Counted from the stretch's first letter, positions 14,548-24,662 are shown. The stretch is DNA of 64,000 nucleotides from Bradyrhizobiaceae bacterium (GCA_020853885.1 JADYXZ010000004.1:124001-188000); one strand, 5' to 3'. Made by a program: numbers and translations. Notes: generated by a model from the letters alone, not told the origin.

Positions 14548-15939
14548 TCAGCCCGGACCGATCATCTTTTCCGGCCGCACCAGCTCGTCGAATTCCTTCT
14601 CGGTGACGAAGCCGAGCCGGATCGCTTCTTCCTTCAGCGTCGTTCCGTTCTTGTGCGCGGTCTTGGCGACCTGCGCGGCCTTGTCGTAGCCGATCTTCGG
14701 CGCCAGTGCGGTCACCAGCATCAGCGACATCTCCAGGAGATGCGCGATGCGCTCCCGGTTGGCCTTGATGCCGACGACGCAGTTGTCGGCAAAGGAGCGC
14801 GAGGCGTCGGCGAGCAGCCGCACGGACTGCAGGAGCGCGTAGGCGAGGACGGGCTTGTAAACGTTCAGCTCGAAATGCCCCTGCGAGCCGGCGACCGCCA
14901 CCGTCGTGCCGTTGCCGATCACCTGGCAGCAGACCATGGTCAGCGCTTCCGACTGGGTCGGGTTCACCTTGCCCGGCATGATCGAGGAGCCGGGCTCGTT
15001 CTCCGGCAGCGACAATTCGCCGAGGCCCGAGCGCGGGCCCGAACCGAGGAAGCGGATGTCGTTGGCGATCTTGAACAACGCGGTTGCGATCGAGGTGAGC
15101 GCGCCCTGCGCCGAGACATAGGCATCGTGCGCGGCCAGCACCTCGAACTTGTTGGGGGCGGTTACGAACGGAAGCCTGGTGATCTCGGCGACCTTCTTCG
15201 CGAACAGCTCGGCGAAGCCCTTCTTTGCGTTCAAGCCGGTGCCGACGGCGGTGCCGCCCTGGGCCAGCATGCAGAGCTCGTTCAGCACCGGCTTCAGGCG
15301 GGCGACGCCCGAGGCGACCTGCGCCGCGTAGCCCGAGAATTCCTGGCCGAGCGTGAGGGGCGTTGCGTCCTGCGTGTGGGTGCGGCCGATCTTGATGATG
15401 TCGGCGAATTCTTTCGCCTTGGCGTCGAGCGCTCGGTGCAGATGCTCGAGCGCGGGGATGAGGCGGTGGGTGATCTCCTCGGCCGCGGCGATGTGCATTG
15501 CAGTGGGGAAAGAATCGTTCGACGACTGCGACATGTTGACGTGATCGTTCGGATGCACCGGCTTCTTGGAGCCCATGGCGCCGCCGAGCATCTCGATGGC
15601 CCGGTTTCCGATGACCTCGTTGGCATTCATATTGGACTGGGTGCCGGAGCCGGTCTGCCAGACGACCAGCGGGAAGTGCTCGTCGAGCTTGCCGTTGATC
15701 ACCTCCTGCGCCGCAGCCGCGATCGTGTCGGCCAGCTTGGCGTCGATCAGGCCCATGTCCTTGTTTGCGAGCGACGCCGCCCGTTTCACGATGCCCAAAG
15801 CCCGGATAATCGGCTTCGGCATGCGTTCCCCGCCGATTTTGAAATTTTCAAGCGAACGTTCGGTCTGCGCACCCCAATAGCGGTCGGCGGGGACTTCGAT
15901 CGGTCCAAAAGTGTCGGTTTCCGTGCGTGTGGCTGGCAT
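14548..15939 (-). CDS. fumC: class II fumarate hydratase
   Basis: A 463-residue protein with all class II fumarase signatures: the N-terminal [16 protein letters not shown], substrate-binding [14 protein letters not shown] and [19 protein letters not shown], the [20 protein letters not shown] region holding the catalytic His, and the superfamily signature [15 protein letters not shown] with the catalytic Ser. It interconverts fumarate and L-malate in the TCA cycle as an iron-independent homotetramer. The start [12 protein letters not shown] agrees with family N-termini. It is monocistronic as far as seen. Confidence 0.97.
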   Translation of the reverse strand: MPATRTETDTFGPIEVPADRYWGAQTERSLENFKIGGERMPKPIIRALGIVKRAASLANKDMGLIDAKLADTIAAAAQEVINGKLDEHFPLVVWQTGSGTQSNMNANEVIGNRAIEMLGGAMGSKKPVHPNDHVNMSQSSNDSFPTAMHIAAAEEITHRLIPALEHLHRALDAKAKEFADIIKIGRTHTQDATPLTLGQEFSGYAAQVASGVARLKPVLNELCMLAQGGTAVGTGLNAKKGFAELFAKKVAEITRLPFVTAPNKFEVLAAHDAYVSAQGALTSIATALFKIANDIRFLGSGPRSGLGELSLPENEPGSSIMPGKVNPTQSEALTMVCCQVIGNGTTVAVAGSQGHFELNVYKPVLAYALLQSVRLLADASRSFADNCVVGIKANRERIAHLLEMSLMLVTALAPKIGYDKAAQVAKTAHKNGTTLKEEAIRLGFVTEKEFDELVRPEKMIGPG

Positions 15940-16446
15940 GGCGGTCTTCTGTCTGATGGCGCGCGGCTTTTAACACGCCCGGGCGGAACCGGGAACGTAT
16001 CAGAAGCAGAGACGCGAGGCCGCAAAATACATTCGTGTAATACCTGTGTTTCAAAAAATAAAAATTGGCGCCGTACGCAACAGAATGCGTCAACTGGCAT
16101 TCCTGATTTGGGGAGAGGGCGGTAAGTGGAGACGGTTGCGATCCGTCGGATGGGGATTAATGTCCCGCGCTATTCGCAATGAATCGCAACTGGATTCGTT
16201 CGCGGATATACTTCGCAATCTCTCGATCAGTGGTCTCCTTTGGGGGTGGAGACGACCGATGATGGAGCCAACATTTTCATATCACGGTCTATTTTTAGGC
16301 GTGAAATCGCAGGCCCGCGTTCGTGGAATCGTATGTGACCTGCGCCTACGCGGCCGCGACGTTGCTTCGGTTATGCAAGGTGCGTCGGTTGCGCGCAGTG
16401 CGTCGTTCCCCGAAGGCGCCTAAATCAAAGCAGAGGGCGCTCAACA
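15940..16446. other. AT-richer intergenic region without a supported gene
   Basis: About 500 bases between fumC (minus) and the RHH gene (plus) are clearly less GC-rich than the surroundings, particularly 16040-16070 and 16180-16300. A plus-strand frame opens at 16046 and closes at 16423, with an inner ATG at 16160, but the protein has no recognisable pattern and no ribosome site. GTGGAGACG occurs at about 16124 and GTGGAGACGACC at about 16245. The region may be a decayed insertion or a regulatory segment. Confidence 0.4.
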
Positions 16447-16698
16447 ATGAAGAGTCCGGTCGTCAAGCGGTCCATCGTCATCGCCGGTCACAAGACCAGC
16501 GTCAGCCTTGAGGACGCGTTCTGGGACGCGCTCAAGGAAATCGCCGCGCAGCGTAAGGCGACGCTGTCCGATGTCGTCGCGACCATCGATTCGTCGCGCT
16601 CGCAAGGAAATCTTTCCTCGGCGATCCGCCTGTTCGTGCTCGATCACTTTCGCTCCAGCCCGCTCGCGGAAGCGGTCGGCGCCGAGGCTCGCGATTGA
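16447..16698 (+). CDS. ribbon-helix-helix domain protein (RHH_4 type)
   Basis: An 83-residue protein: VKRSIVIAGHKTSVSLEDAFWDALKEIAAQRKATLSDVVATIDSSRSQGNLSSAIRLFVLDHFR. The phrase SIxIxGHxTSVSLEDxFWxxLKEIA is characteristic of the alphaproteobacterial RHH_4 family (often mislabelled aryl-sulfate sulfotransferase). A basic strand and two helices form a DNA-binding fold. Targets are unknown. No toxin is adjacent, so it is more likely a stand-alone regulator than an antitoxin. It precedes hflK by 158 bases in the same direction. Confidence 0.83.
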   Translation: MKSPVVKRSIVIAGHKTSVSLEDAFWDALKEIAAQRKATLSDVVATIDSSRSQGNLSSAIRLFVLDHFRSSPLAEAVGAEARD

Positions 16699-16856
16699 CC
16701 GCTCGCCGTCAGGCACCGAGTTGTCGTTGAATTGATCGATTCAGCGGGCAGGCGCGCAGATTCGCGCGTTTCTCTATCCTGTTGCCGCGTTGAACGGCAG
16801 GGCTTGCTCCCCTATAACCGCCGTGAAAGGCGCGCATGGCGCGCTGGAGAGCAATC

Positions 16857-18011
16857 ATGCCGTGGAAGAATCAGAGTGGCGGGCCGTGGGGCGGCGGAGG
16901 CGGCGGTCCCCGGGGCCCGTGGGGATCGGGGCCGCAATCGGGCGGGCCGACGCCGCCCGATCTCGAGGATCTGATCCGCCGGAGCCAGGACCGGTTGCGC
17001 GGAATTCTGCCGGGCGGGCTCGGCGGCCGCGGCGGCTTGCTGCTTGTCGTCGCGCTGATCGTCGCGTGGCTGTTGTCGGGCTTCTATCGGGTGAACACGG
17101 ACGAGCAGGGCGTCGTCCTGCGGTTCGGCGAATTCGTGCGGCAGACGGAGCCGGGCCTCAACTATCACTTGCCGTATCCGATCGAGACGGCGCTCACGCC
17201 GAAGGTGACGCGCGTCAACCGCATCGATATCGGCATCCGCATGCTGGAAGACCCGCGCCGCGGCACCACGGCGCGCGACGTCCCCGCCGAGAGCCTCATG
17301 CTCACCGGCGACGAAAACATCGTCGATGTGCAGTTCTCGGTGTTCTGGGTGATCGCGCGGGCGTCGGATTATCTGTTCAACGTGCAGCAGCCGGAAGGCA
17401 CGATCAAGGCGGTGGCCGAGAGTGCGATGCGCGAAGTGATCGGCCGCAACCAGATTCAGCCGATCCTGACCGGCGCGCGGGCGGCGATCGAAACCTCCGT
17501 GCAGGAGCTGATCCAGAAGACGCTCGACGACTACAAAGCCGGCGTGCGCATCACGCAGGTGCAATTGCAGAAGGTCGATCCGCCGCAGCAGGTGATCGAC
17601 GCCTTCCGCGACGTGCAGGCGGCACGCGCCGACGCCGAGCGGCTGCAGAACGAAGCACAGGCCTATGCAAATCGCGTCGTTCCGGAAGCGCGCGGCGACG
17701 CTGCCCGCGTCATCCAGGCGGCGGAAGCCTATCGCGAGCGCACGGTGTTCGAGGCGCGCGGCCAAGCCGACCGCTTCCTCAAAATCTATCAGGAATATGC
17801 AAAGGCGCCCGAAGTGACGCGCCGGCGCATGTATCTTGAGACGATGGAGCGCGTGTTCAGCGGCATGGACAAGGTGATCGTGGATCCGAATACGGCGAGA
17901 GGCGGAGGCGGCATCGTACCGTATCTGCCTCTCGGTGAACTTGGCCGCGATTCGCAGACCCAGCAACGCACAACAAGGCCGGCGGGCGCAACCCAGGGAG
18001 GCACCCGATGA
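16857..18011 (+). CDS. hflK: FtsH protease activity modulator HflK
   Basis: 384 residues from ATG 16857 (GGAGAG ribosome site). A Gly/Pro/Trp-rich cytoplasmic N-terminus (MPWKNQSGGPWGGGGGGP) is followed by one membrane helix (about 59-75, GGLLLVVALIVAWLLSGFY) and the periplasmic SPFH/band 7 domain starting YRVNTDEQGVVLRFGEF. A coiled-coil rich in Ala/Glu/Arg (about 255-315) and a short disordered tail complete it. HflK and HflC form a large membrane cage around FtsH and regulate membrane-protein degradation. The stop overlaps the hflC start (ATGA at 18008), so the two subunits are translationally coupled. Confidence 0.94.
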   Translation: MPWKNQSGGPWGGGGGGPRGPWGSGPQSGGPTPPDLEDLIRRSQDRLRGILPGGLGGRGGLLLVVALIVAWLLSGFYRVNTDEQGVVLRFGEFVRQTEPGLNYHLPYPIETALTPKVTRVNRIDIGIRMLEDPRRGTTARDVPAESLMLTGDENIVDVQFSVFWVIARASDYLFNVQQPEGTIKAVAESAMREVIGRNQIQPILTGARAAIETSVQELIQKTLDDYKAGVRITQVQLQKVDPPQQVIDAFRDVQAARADAERLQNEAQAYANRVVPEARGDAARVIQAAEAYRERTVFEARGQADRFLKIYQEYAKAPEVTRRRMYLETMERVFSGMDKVIVDPNTARGGGGIVPYLPLGELGRDSQTQQRTTRPAGATQGGTR

Positions 18012-18928
18012 TGCGGGGGATCGCAGGAGTCCTGATCGTCCTCGTGGCGATTGCCGCGGGTCTCGCCTACACGGCGCTGTTCTACGTGCATCAGACGGAG
18101 CAGGCGCTGGTGCTGCGCTTCGGCGAGCCGATCCGCGATCCGATCACGCGGCCCGGCCTGCAATACAAGCTGCCGTTCATCGATACGGTGATCTACATCG
18201 ACAAGCGCATTCTCGACCTCGACAATCCGGTGCAGGAGGTGATCGCCTCCGACCAGAAGCGGCTCGTGGTCGACGCCTTCGCGCGCTATCGCGTGACCGA
18301 TCCGCTGCGCTTCTATCAGTCGGTTGGCACGATCGAAGGTGCGCAGTCGCGGCTCGCCACGATCCTCAACTCGTCGCTGCGCCGTGTGCTCGGCGAGTCG
18401 ACCTTCATTCAGGTGGTGCGCGACGAGCGTGCCTCGCTCATGAACCGCATCCGCGACCAGGTGAACCGCGAGGCGCAGGGCTTCGGTCTCGACGTGGTCG
18501 ACGTGCGGATCCGGCGCGCCGACCTGCCGGACGCGAACAGCCAGGCGATCTATCAGCGCATGCAGACGGAGCGTCAGCAGGAAGCCGCCGAATTCCGGGC
18601 GCGCGGCGCCGAACAGGCGCAGCGCATCCGGGCGCGGGCCGACCGCGACGTGGCGGTGCTGCTCGCCGAAGCCAACTCCAAGTCGGAGCAGATCCGCGGC
18701 GAGGGCGACGGCGAACGCAACCGCATCTTTGCCGACGCGTTCGGGCGCGATCCCGACTTCTTCAGCTTCTACCGGAGCATGCAGGCATATGAGGCGGGTC
18801 TGAAACAGGGGGAGACGCGGCTCCTGCTGGCGCCGGATTCGGACTTCTTCCGCTACTTCAACGATGCGAGCGGCCGCGCGCCCGGCGCCGCCTCGCAGGA
18901 AAAGCCCGCGGGTGCTGCGGTACGCTGA
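18008..18928 (+). CDS. hflC: FtsH protease activity modulator HflC
   Basis: 306 residues with an N-terminal membrane anchor (GIAGVLIVLVAIAAGLAYTA) and an SPFH domain beginning YVHQTEQALVLRFGEPIRDP. The hallmark HflC segments follow: PGLQYKLPFIDTVIYIDKR and VVDVRIRRADLPDANSQAIY, then QRMQTERQQEAAEFRARGAEQAQRIRA, a coiled coil. It partners HflK in the periplasmic-side cage around FtsH. Next, six bases later, comes the DUF2065 gene, then degP: the conserved alphaproteobacterial order hflK-hflC-DUF2065-degP. Confidence 0.94.
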   Translation: MMRGIAGVLIVLVAIAAGLAYTALFYVHQTEQALVLRFGEPIRDPITRPGLQYKLPFIDTVIYIDKRILDLDNPVQEVIASDQKRLVVDAFARYRVTDPLRFYQSVGTIEGAQSRLATILNSSLRRVLGESTFIQVVRDERASLMNRIRDQVNREAQGFGLDVVDVRIRRADLPDANSQAIYQRMQTERQQEAAEFRARGAEQAQRIRARADRDVAVLLAEANSKSEQIRGEGDGERNRIFADAFGRDPDFFSFYRSMQAYEAGLKQGETRLLLAPDSDFFRYFNDASGRAPGAASQEKPAGAAVR

Positions 18929-18934
18929 TCGCCA

Positions 18935-19120
18935 ATGACGGACTTTGTCGTGGCGATCGGTCTCGTCCTCGTGATTGAGGGCGTGATGTTTGCCGCTTTT
19001 CCGGGCATCGCGCGGCGCGCGATGGCGGCCATGATGGAGACCCCGGAAGCAAGTTTGCGGACTTCCGGGGTGGTGGCGGCGGTGGCGGGGCTCCTGATCG
19101 TCTGGCTCGTGCGCGGCTAG
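18935..19120 (+). CDS. DUF2065 family small membrane protein
   Basis: A 61-residue protein with two hydrophobic helices (DFVVAIGLVLVIEGVMFAAF and SGVVAAVAGLLIVWLV) joined by a basic loop PGIARRAMAAMMETPEASLR. This matches DUF2065, repeatedly found between hflC and degP. It is presumably an inner-membrane accessory of the HflKC/FtsH or envelope quality-control system, which is inferred from neighbourhood only. It starts six bases after the hflC stop. Confidence 0.85.
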   Translation: MTDFVVAIGLVLVIEGVMFAAFPGIARRAMAAMMETPEASLRTSGVVAAVAGLLIVWLVRG

Positions 19121-19239
19121 GGGCGGCGAGCCGCTATTCCGCCGAAATTGCACCGCACTCCACAATGCTCTTGCGCCAAGGCAAAGTCGGGCGCAGCGTT
19201 AAATCGAACGCTTTTGGATTCATGAGACGAGGATCGAAA

Positions 19240-20727
19240 ATGTCCGGCTTGCTTGAAGCCAGTTCCATTCATCGGCGCGGCCGGACGGCCGCGATGGCGT
19301 GGGCTGTCATGCTGGCGGCCGGCCTTCTGGCGGGCAGCGCCGCCGTCGCGCAGCAGCGGGGACCGGCGTCGGTGGCGGACGTCGCCGAGAAGGTGCTCGA
19401 TGCGGTGGTGAACATCTCGACCTCGCAGACCGTCAGCGGCCGGCAGGCCGTGCCGACCCCGCAGGTGCCGCCGGGATCGCCGTTCGAGGAGTTCTTCGAG
19501 GAGTTCTTCAAGCGACGGGGCGAGGACGACAGCGGCCGGCCGCGGCGGGTGTCGTCGCTCGGCTCCGGATTTGTCATCGATGCGGAAGGGATCATCGTCA
19601 CGAACAATCACGTGATCGCGGACGCCGACGAGATTTTCGCCAACTTCAACGACGGCGCGAAGCTGAAGGCTGAAGTGATCGGGCGCGACACCAAGACCGA
19701 CATCGCCGTGCTGCGGGTGAAGCCGGAGAAGCCGCTGAAGGCGGTGCCGTTCGGCGATTCCGACAGGCTGCGGGTCGGCGACTGGGTGATGGCGATCGGC
19801 AACCCGTTTAATCTCGGCGGCTCGGTGTCGGTCGGCGTGGTCTCCGCGCGCAACCGCGACATCAACGCGGGGCCCTACGACAACTTCATCCAGACCGACG
19901 CCGCGATCAACCGCGGCAACTCGGGCGGCCCGCTGTTCAACATGGACGGCGAGGTCGTCGGCGTGAATACGGCGATTATCTCGCCGTCGGGCGGCTCGAT
20001 CGGCATCGGCTTCTCGATCCCGTCGAAGACGGCGGTCGCGGTGATCGGGCAGTTGCGCGAGTTCGGCGAGACGCGGCGCGGCTGGATCGGCGTGCGCATC
20101 CAGCAGGTGGACGACCAGATCGCGGAGACGCTCGGGCTCGGCAGGGCGCGCGGCGCGCTCGTCGCCGGCGTGACCGAGGGCGGGCCGGCGGAAAAGGCGG
20201 GCGTGCTCGCCGGCGACGTCATCGTCAAGTTCAACAACCAGGATGTGCGGGAGATGCGCGACCTGCCGCGGGTCGTCGCCGACACGCCGGTCGGCCGCTC
20301 GGTGGATGTCGTGGTCGTGCGCAAGGGCAAGGAACAGACGCTGCAGATCACGCTCGGCCGCCTCGAGGACAGCGAGAAGCCGCAGCAGGCGGCTGCCAAG
20401 GCGCCGGGGCCGGAGCAGAAGTCGGCGACGCGCCGGTTGCTCGGCGTCGAGCTTTCCGCGATCAACGACGAGCTGCGCAAGCGTTTCAAGCTCAAGGAAG
20501 GCGTCAAAGGCATCGTGATCGTGTCGGTGGAAAGCAACTCGCCGCTCGCGGACCAGCGCGTGCAGGCGGGCGACGTGATCGTGGAGGTCACGGGCGAGGC
20601 CGTGGGATCGCCGGCCGACCTGCAGAAGCGGCTCGACGCACTGAAGAAGGACGGCAGGAAATCGGCGCTGCTGCTCCTGACGAACAGCGCGGGCGAGCAG
20701 CGTTTCGTGCCGGTGACGATCCCGTAA
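19240..20727 (+). CDS. degP: periplasmic serine protease of the DegP/HtrA (Do) family
   Basis: From ATG 19240 (GAGG upstream) the protein has 495 residues; in-frame codons at 19165 and 19222 are less likely because this start leads straight into a signal peptide (TAAMAWAVMLAAGLLAGSAAVAQ). The trypsin-like domain has the triad His124 (TNNHVIA), Asp154 (TKTDIAVLRV) and Ser228 (RGNSGGPL). Two PDZ domains follow (about 285-375 and 395-490; motifs RRGWIGVRIQ and RRLLGVELS). A flexible LA-loop (VPPGSPFEEFFEEFFKRRG) is present. It degrades or holds misfolded envelope proteins. It sits behind hflKC, linking inner-membrane and periplasmic quality control. Confidence 0.95.
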   Translation: MSGLLEASSIHRRGRTAAMAWAVMLAAGLLAGSAAVAQQRGPASVADVAEKVLDAVVNISTSQTVSGRQAVPTPQVPPGSPFEEFFEEFFKRRGEDDSGRPRRVSSLGSGFVIDAEGIIVTNNHVIADADEIFANFNDGAKLKAEVIGRDTKTDIAVLRVKPEKPLKAVPFGDSDRLRVGDWVMAIGNPFNLGGSVSVGVVSARNRDINAGPYDNFIQTDAAINRGNSGGPLFNMDGEVVGVNTAIISPSGGSIGIGFSIPSKTAVAVIGQLREFGETRRGWIGVRIQQVDDQIAETLGLGRARGALVAGVTEGGPAEKAGVLAGDVIVKFNNQDVREMRDLPRVVADTPVGRSVDVVVVRKGKEQTLQITLGRLEDSEKPQQAAAKAPGPEQKSATRRLLGVELSAINDELRKRFKLKEGVKGIVIVSVESNSPLADQRVQAGDVIVEVTGEAVGSPADLQKRLDALKKDGRKSALLLLTNSAGEQRFVPVTIP

Positions 20728-20769
20728 ATTTGCGCATCGTTCCGCTGCTGCGACGCGGAACGGATAGGG

Positions 20770-21990
20770 TCAATCGAGGACGTGGTTGACCATGCCGTCG
20801 GCGAGCTTGGGCTCGAACCAGGTGGACTTCGGCGGCATGATCTTGCCGGCGTCGGCGACCGCCATCAGGTCGTCCATCTGCGTCGGGTAGAGCGCGAAGG
20901 CGACGGCCATTTCGCCGGAGGAGACCCGGCGTTCGAGCTCTTCCAGACCACGTGCGCCGCCGACGAAGTCGATGCGCTTGTCCTTGCGCTGATCGGCGAT
21001 CCCGAAGAGCGGTTCGATCGCATAACGCGTGAGCAACGTGATCGGCAGCCGGCCGATCGGATCGTCCTGTGGCACGAGGCCGGGGCGGATCGCCAGCCGG
21101 TACCAGCGGCCCGCGAGGTACATGCCGAACTCCCCGGAAGCAGCGGGACGGACCGGACGGTCGGCTGGCTCGACAGCGAAGCTTTCGCGCAACCGGGCGA
21201 GAAGCTGCTCGGGGCTCTGTCCGTGCAGGTCGCGGATGACGCGGTTGTAGTCGAGGATCGTCATCTGATGGTGCGGGAACAGCACCGACAGGAAATGCTC
21301 GTGCGAGTCGCTGCCGCCGCGGCTTTTCGCGACGCGGGCGGCGGCGGCCGAGCGGTGATGGCCGTCGGCGATGTAGAGGGCGGGCAGGGCATCGACGGCG
21401 CGCGTGAGCGCTGCGATCGCCGCCTGATCCGCGACAACCCAGAGCTGGTGGCGCACGCCGTCGTCGGCGGTGACATCCACATCGGGTGCGCGTGACGCCG
21501 CAGACGCCAGAAGAGCGTCGACCTCGGGCGCTGCGGGATAGGCGAGCATGACCGGCCCGGTCTCTGCGTTGACGGCTTCGATCTGGCGCACGCGGTCGTC
21601 TTCCTTCACCGGCGTGGTCAATTCGTGCTTGCGGATGCGGTTGGTCTCGTAGTCCGCCACCGAAGCGACGGCGGCCAGGCCAGTCTGCGTGCGGTCGCGC
21701 CACGTCAGCCGATAGACGTAGTAGCGGGGCCGGGGATCGCGGATCAGGACGCCTTCGGCGACCATGCGGGCGAGATTCTCCGCCGCCTTGGCATACACCG
21801 CCCGATCGTATGGATCGACCGCCGGATCGAGATCGATCTCGGCCTTCGACACGTGCAGGAAGCTCCACGGCTTGCCTTTGGCGCGCTCGCGCGCCTCCGC
21901 GCTCGAAAGGACGTCGTAGGGCGGCGCCAGGACTTCGGCGGCGCGGCCCGGCGCAGGGCGCAGGGCGCGGAACGGCTGAATGAGGGACAC
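20770..21990 (-). CDS. DUF1015 family protein
   Basis: 406 residues from GTG 21990 (start VSLIQPFRALRPAPGRAAEV, ribosome site GGAGAAG), which matches family N-termini. An in-frame codon at 22047 is rejected because the extra residues are non-homologous in character. The family motifs are PPYDVLSSAEARERAKG, RYYVYRLTWRDRTQTGL, LYIADGHHRSAAAARVA and the C-terminal MPPKSTWFEPKL. The DGHHR motif suggests a metal or phosphate site. DUF1015 proteins often sit near serine or phosphoserine genes, but their reaction is unproven. It is followed upstream by the TrpB2-like gene on the same strand. Confidence 0.87.
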   Translation of the reverse strand: MSLIQPFRALRPAPGRAAEVLAPPYDVLSSAEARERAKGKPWSFLHVSKAEIDLDPAVDPYDRAVYAKAAENLARMVAEGVLIRDPRPRYYVYRLTWRDRTQTGLAAVASVADYETNRIRKHELTTPVKEDDRVRQIEAVNAETGPVMLAYPAAPEVDALLASAASRAPDVDVTADDGVRHQLWVVADQAAIAALTRAVDALPALYIADGHHRSAAAARVAKSRGGSDSHEHFLSVLFPHHQMTILDYNRVIRDLHGQSPEQLLARLRESFAVEPADRPVRPAASGEFGMYLAGRWYRLAIRPGLVPQDDPIGRLPITLLTRYAIEPLFGIADQRKDKRIDFVGGARGLEELERRVSSGEMAVAFALYPTQMDDLMAVADAGKIMPPKSTWFEPKLADGMVNHVLD

Positions 21991-22206
21991 GCGGCTTCTC
22001 CAGGAGACTCGGTCGGAGCACGGGTTTAGTCCGCGTGACGGACGCATTCAACGGCGATCGGAGCATGGGCCGATTGCGGCGGCGCCCTGTGACCATCTAT
22101 CGCGTCGAGCTTCCATGAGTTCGGCGAACGCGTGGCGGGCAAAAAAGTGCGAGGCGGGCTGCGGCCGAACCGCGACCCGCCTCGTGATGTTCCGATCTGC
22201 CGCCGG

Positions 22207-23571
22207 TTACGCCGCCACCTTCGGCAATGCCCCGAGCGCCGCCTGCAGCGCCGCTTCGTCGTAGTCCCGGTCCTCGAGCTTGCCGCTGAAATAGTCGGCA
22301 TAGGCCTGCATGTCGAAGTGGCCGTGGCCCGACAGGTTGAAGAGGATGTTGCGCGCCTTGCCTTCCTCCTTGGCCGCGAGCGCCTCGTCGATCGCCACGC
22401 GCACCGCGTGGGTCGACTCGGGTGCGGGCACGATGCCCTCGGCGCGCGCGAAGGCGACGCCCGCCTCGAAGCAGGGGTTCTGCTTCACCGCGCACGCCTC
22501 GATCAGACCGAGCTCCTTCAGGTGGCTGACCATCGGCGCCATGCCGTGATAGCGCAGGCCGCCGGCATGGAACGCGGGCGGGATGAAGGTCGAGCCGAGC
22601 GTGTGCATCTTCACGAGCGGCGTCAGATGCCCGGTGTCGCCGAAGTCGTAGGCGTAGCGGCCGCGCGTGAGCGACGGACAGGCCGCCGGCTCGGCCGCGA
22701 TGACGCGCACGTCCTTCTTTTCGCGCAGCTTCTTGCCGATGAACGGGAAGGCGAGGCCGGAGAAGTTCGAGCCGCCGCCGGCGCAGCCGATCACCACATC
22801 CGGCCAATGCCCGGCCATCTCCATCTGTTCGAGCGCCTCGATGCCGATCACCGTCTGGTGCAGGAGCACGTGGCTGAGCACGCTGCCCAGCGAATAGTTG
22901 GTGTCGGCGTTCTTGGCCGCGACCTCGACCGCCTCGGAGATGGCAATGCCGAGGCTGCCCGGCGAGTCCGGATCCTGCGCGAGGATGGCGCGGCCGGCGT
23001 CGGTCTCGTTGCTCGGGCTCGGGATGCAGGTGGCGCCGTAGGTCTCCATCAGCACGCGCCGGTACGGCTTCTGCTGATAGCTGACCCTGACCATGTAGAC
23101 TTTGACTTCGATCCCGAAGAACGCGCCGGCGAAGGCGAGTGAGGAGCCCCATTGTCCGGCGCCGGTCTCGGTCGACAGCTTTCTCACGCCGGCTTCGCGG
23201 TTGTAGAAAGCCTGCGCGACCGCCGTGTTCGGCTTGTGGCTGCCGGGCGGGCTCACGCCTTCATACTTGTAGAAGATGCGGGCGGGCGTATCGAGCGCCT
23301 GCTCCAGGCGGCGGGCCCGGTAGAGCGGCGCCGGGCGCCACAGCTTGTACACATCGCGAACCGGGCCCGGAATCTCGACCTCGCGTTCCGTCGAGACTTC
23401 CTGGGCGATCAGCGCCATCGGGAAGAGCGGCGAGAGATCGTCCGGGCCGATCGGCTTGCCGGTGCCGGGGTGCAGCGGCGGCGGCAGGGGCTGCGGCAGG
23501 TCGGCCGCGATGTTGTACCAGGCGCGCGGAATGCGATCCTCGGGCAAAAGATATTTTACGCTGTCACTCAT
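22207..23571 (-). CDS. trpB: TrpB2-type tryptophan synthase beta-like PLP enzyme
   Basis: 454 residues from ATG 23571 (GGAGGAGCGG ribosome site). It belongs to the TrpB2 group, longer than TrpB1 at the N-terminus: [23 protein letters not shown], then [16 protein letters not shown]-like substrate entry. PLP binds Lys in [15 protein letters not shown], with [15 protein letters not shown] and the phosphate loop [11 protein letters not shown]. TrpB2 enzymes condense indole with L-serine or phosphoserine and act without a TrpA partner. No trpA is adjacent, as is typical. It may be an indole-salvage enzyme beside a canonical trpAB elsewhere. It is divergent from miaA. Confidence 0.88.
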   Translation of the reverse strand: MSDSVKYLLPEDRIPRAWYNIAADLPQPLPPPLHPGTGKPIGPDDLSPLFPMALIAQEVSTEREVEIPGPVRDVYKLWRPAPLYRARRLEQALDTPARIFYKYEGVSPPGSHKPNTAVAQAFYNREAGVRKLSTETGAGQWGSSLAFAGAFFGIEVKVYMVRVSYQQKPYRRVLMETYGATCIPSPSNETDAGRAILAQDPDSPGSLGIAISEAVEVAAKNADTNYSLGSVLSHVLLHQTVIGIEALEQMEMAGHWPDVVIGCAGGGSNFSGLAFPFIGKKLREKKDVRVIAAEPAACPSLTRGRYAYDFGDTGHLTPLVKMHTLGSTFIPPAFHAGGLRYHGMAPMVSHLKELGLIEACAVKQNPCFEAGVAFARAEGIVPAPESTHAVRVAIDEALAAKEEGKARNILFNLSGHGHFDMQAYADYFSGKLEDRDYDEAALQAALGALPKVAA

Positions 23572-23702
23572 AGCCACCGCTCCTCCCCTTTGTTGGCCGT
23601 TCAGCGAAGCGTATGGCGTCGTTGGCGTCAATGCGACAAGGAACGGCGCATTCCGGCCATGGCAGTTGATTTTTGCAACTGCGCCGGCCTAGCTCGACAA
23701 CC

Positions 23703-24626
23703 GTGAGCACGCGCAGAGCCATCCTGATTGCCGGGCCGACGGCGAGCGGCAAGTCGGCGCTGGCGCTTTCGCTCGCCGAGCGGCTCGGCGGGACGGTCGT
23801 CAACGCGGATTCCATGCAGGTTTATCGCGACCTGCGGGTGCTGACGGCGCGGCCGACGCCGGAGGAAGAGGCGCGGGTGCCGCACCTGCTCTATGGGCAT
23901 GTGGACGCGGCGGAGAACTATTCGACCGGGCGGTGGGTGGCGGACGCGAGCCGGGTGCTGGCCGAGGTGCGGGCCGCGGGGCGGCTGCCGATCTTCGTCG
24001 GCGGCACCGGGCTCTATTTCCGGGCGCTGACGCGGGGGCTTTCCGACATCCCGCCGGTGCCGGCGGAGGTGCGGGCGAAGGTGCGGGGCGAGGCGGAAGG
24101 CATCGCCACGGCGGAGCTGCACGCGCGGCTCGCCGGGGTCGATGCGAAGACGGCGGCGGGGCTGCGGCCGTCCGACCGGCAGCGCCTGTTGCGCGCGCTG
24201 GAAGTTTTTTCCGCGACGGGGCGGCCGCTCACGGAATGGCAGGCGAAGCCGGGCAAGCCGATCATCGCGGCGGAAGATGCGCTTGCGGTTTTCCTGTCGG
24301 TCGAACGGGAAGCATTGTGGCGGAAGATCGATGCGCGCTTCGACGCCATGATCGCGGCTGGAGCGATCGAGGAAGTGCGCGCGCTCATGCAGCGCAAGCT
24401 CGATCCGGCGTTGCCGGCGATGAAGGCGCACGGCGTGCCGTGGCTGATCCGGCATCTGCGCGGGGAGATTTCGCTCGAGGAAGCGAAGGCCGGCGGCAAG
24501 GCCGACACGCGCCGCTACTCGAAGCGGCAGGAGACATGGTTCCGGCATCAGTTGCCGGAGTTCCAGTGGATCGAGCCGGAGCGGGCGCTCGATCACATTT
24601 TTTCGTCATCCCGGGCGATCGCTTAG
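23703..24626 (+). CDS. miaA: tRNA dimethylallyltransferase
   Basis: 307 residues from the GTG at 23703 (a TTG at 23673 would add ten). P-loop AGPTASGKS at residues 10-18, then [20 protein letters not shown] (the D-S-Q catalytic motif), [24 protein letters not shown]-like [20 protein letters not shown], and the C-terminal [15 protein letters not shown]. MiaA adds an isopentenyl group to A37 of tRNAs that read UNN codons. The last codons and stop lie inside an extragenic palindromic repeat (24604-24643). No hfq neighbour is present. Confidence 0.95.
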   Translation: MSTRRAILIAGPTASGKSALALSLAERLGGTVVNADSMQVYRDLRVLTARPTPEEEARVPHLLYGHVDAAENYSTGRWVADASRVLAEVRAAGRLPIFVGGTGLYFRALTRGLSDIPPVPAEVRAKVRGEAEGIATAELHARLAGVDAKTAAGLRPSDRQRLLRALEVFSATGRPLTEWQAKPGKPIIAAEDALAVFLSVEREALWRKIDARFDAMIAAGAIEEVRALMQRKLDPALPAMKAHGVPWLIRHLRGEISLEEAKAGGKADTRRYSKRQETWFRHQLPEFQWIEPERALDHIFSSSRAIA

Positions 24627-24643
24627 CGCGAGACCCGGGATCG
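24604..24643. repeat. palindromic repeat overlapping the miaA 3' end
   Basis: ATCCCGGG (24608-24615) pairs with CCCGGGAT (24634-24641), with an inner CGCT/AGCG stem. It is a dispersed type of extragenic palindrome, and the miaA stop codon (24624-24626) lies in its centre, so the element has replaced the natural end of the gene. Confidence 0.65.
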
Positions 24644-24662
24644 TCCGTGCAATTCTCCGCTC

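Noticed and set aside
16046-16423. 125-codon plus-strand frame in the AT-rich gap
   Set aside because: No ribosome site, no family pattern, Trp/Arg-rich composition; reported only as an intergenic feature.
20770-23571. DUF1015 and TrpB2 as a new biosynthetic operon
   Set aside because: The genes share a strand but are 217 bases apart and nothing in the sequence links their reactions.
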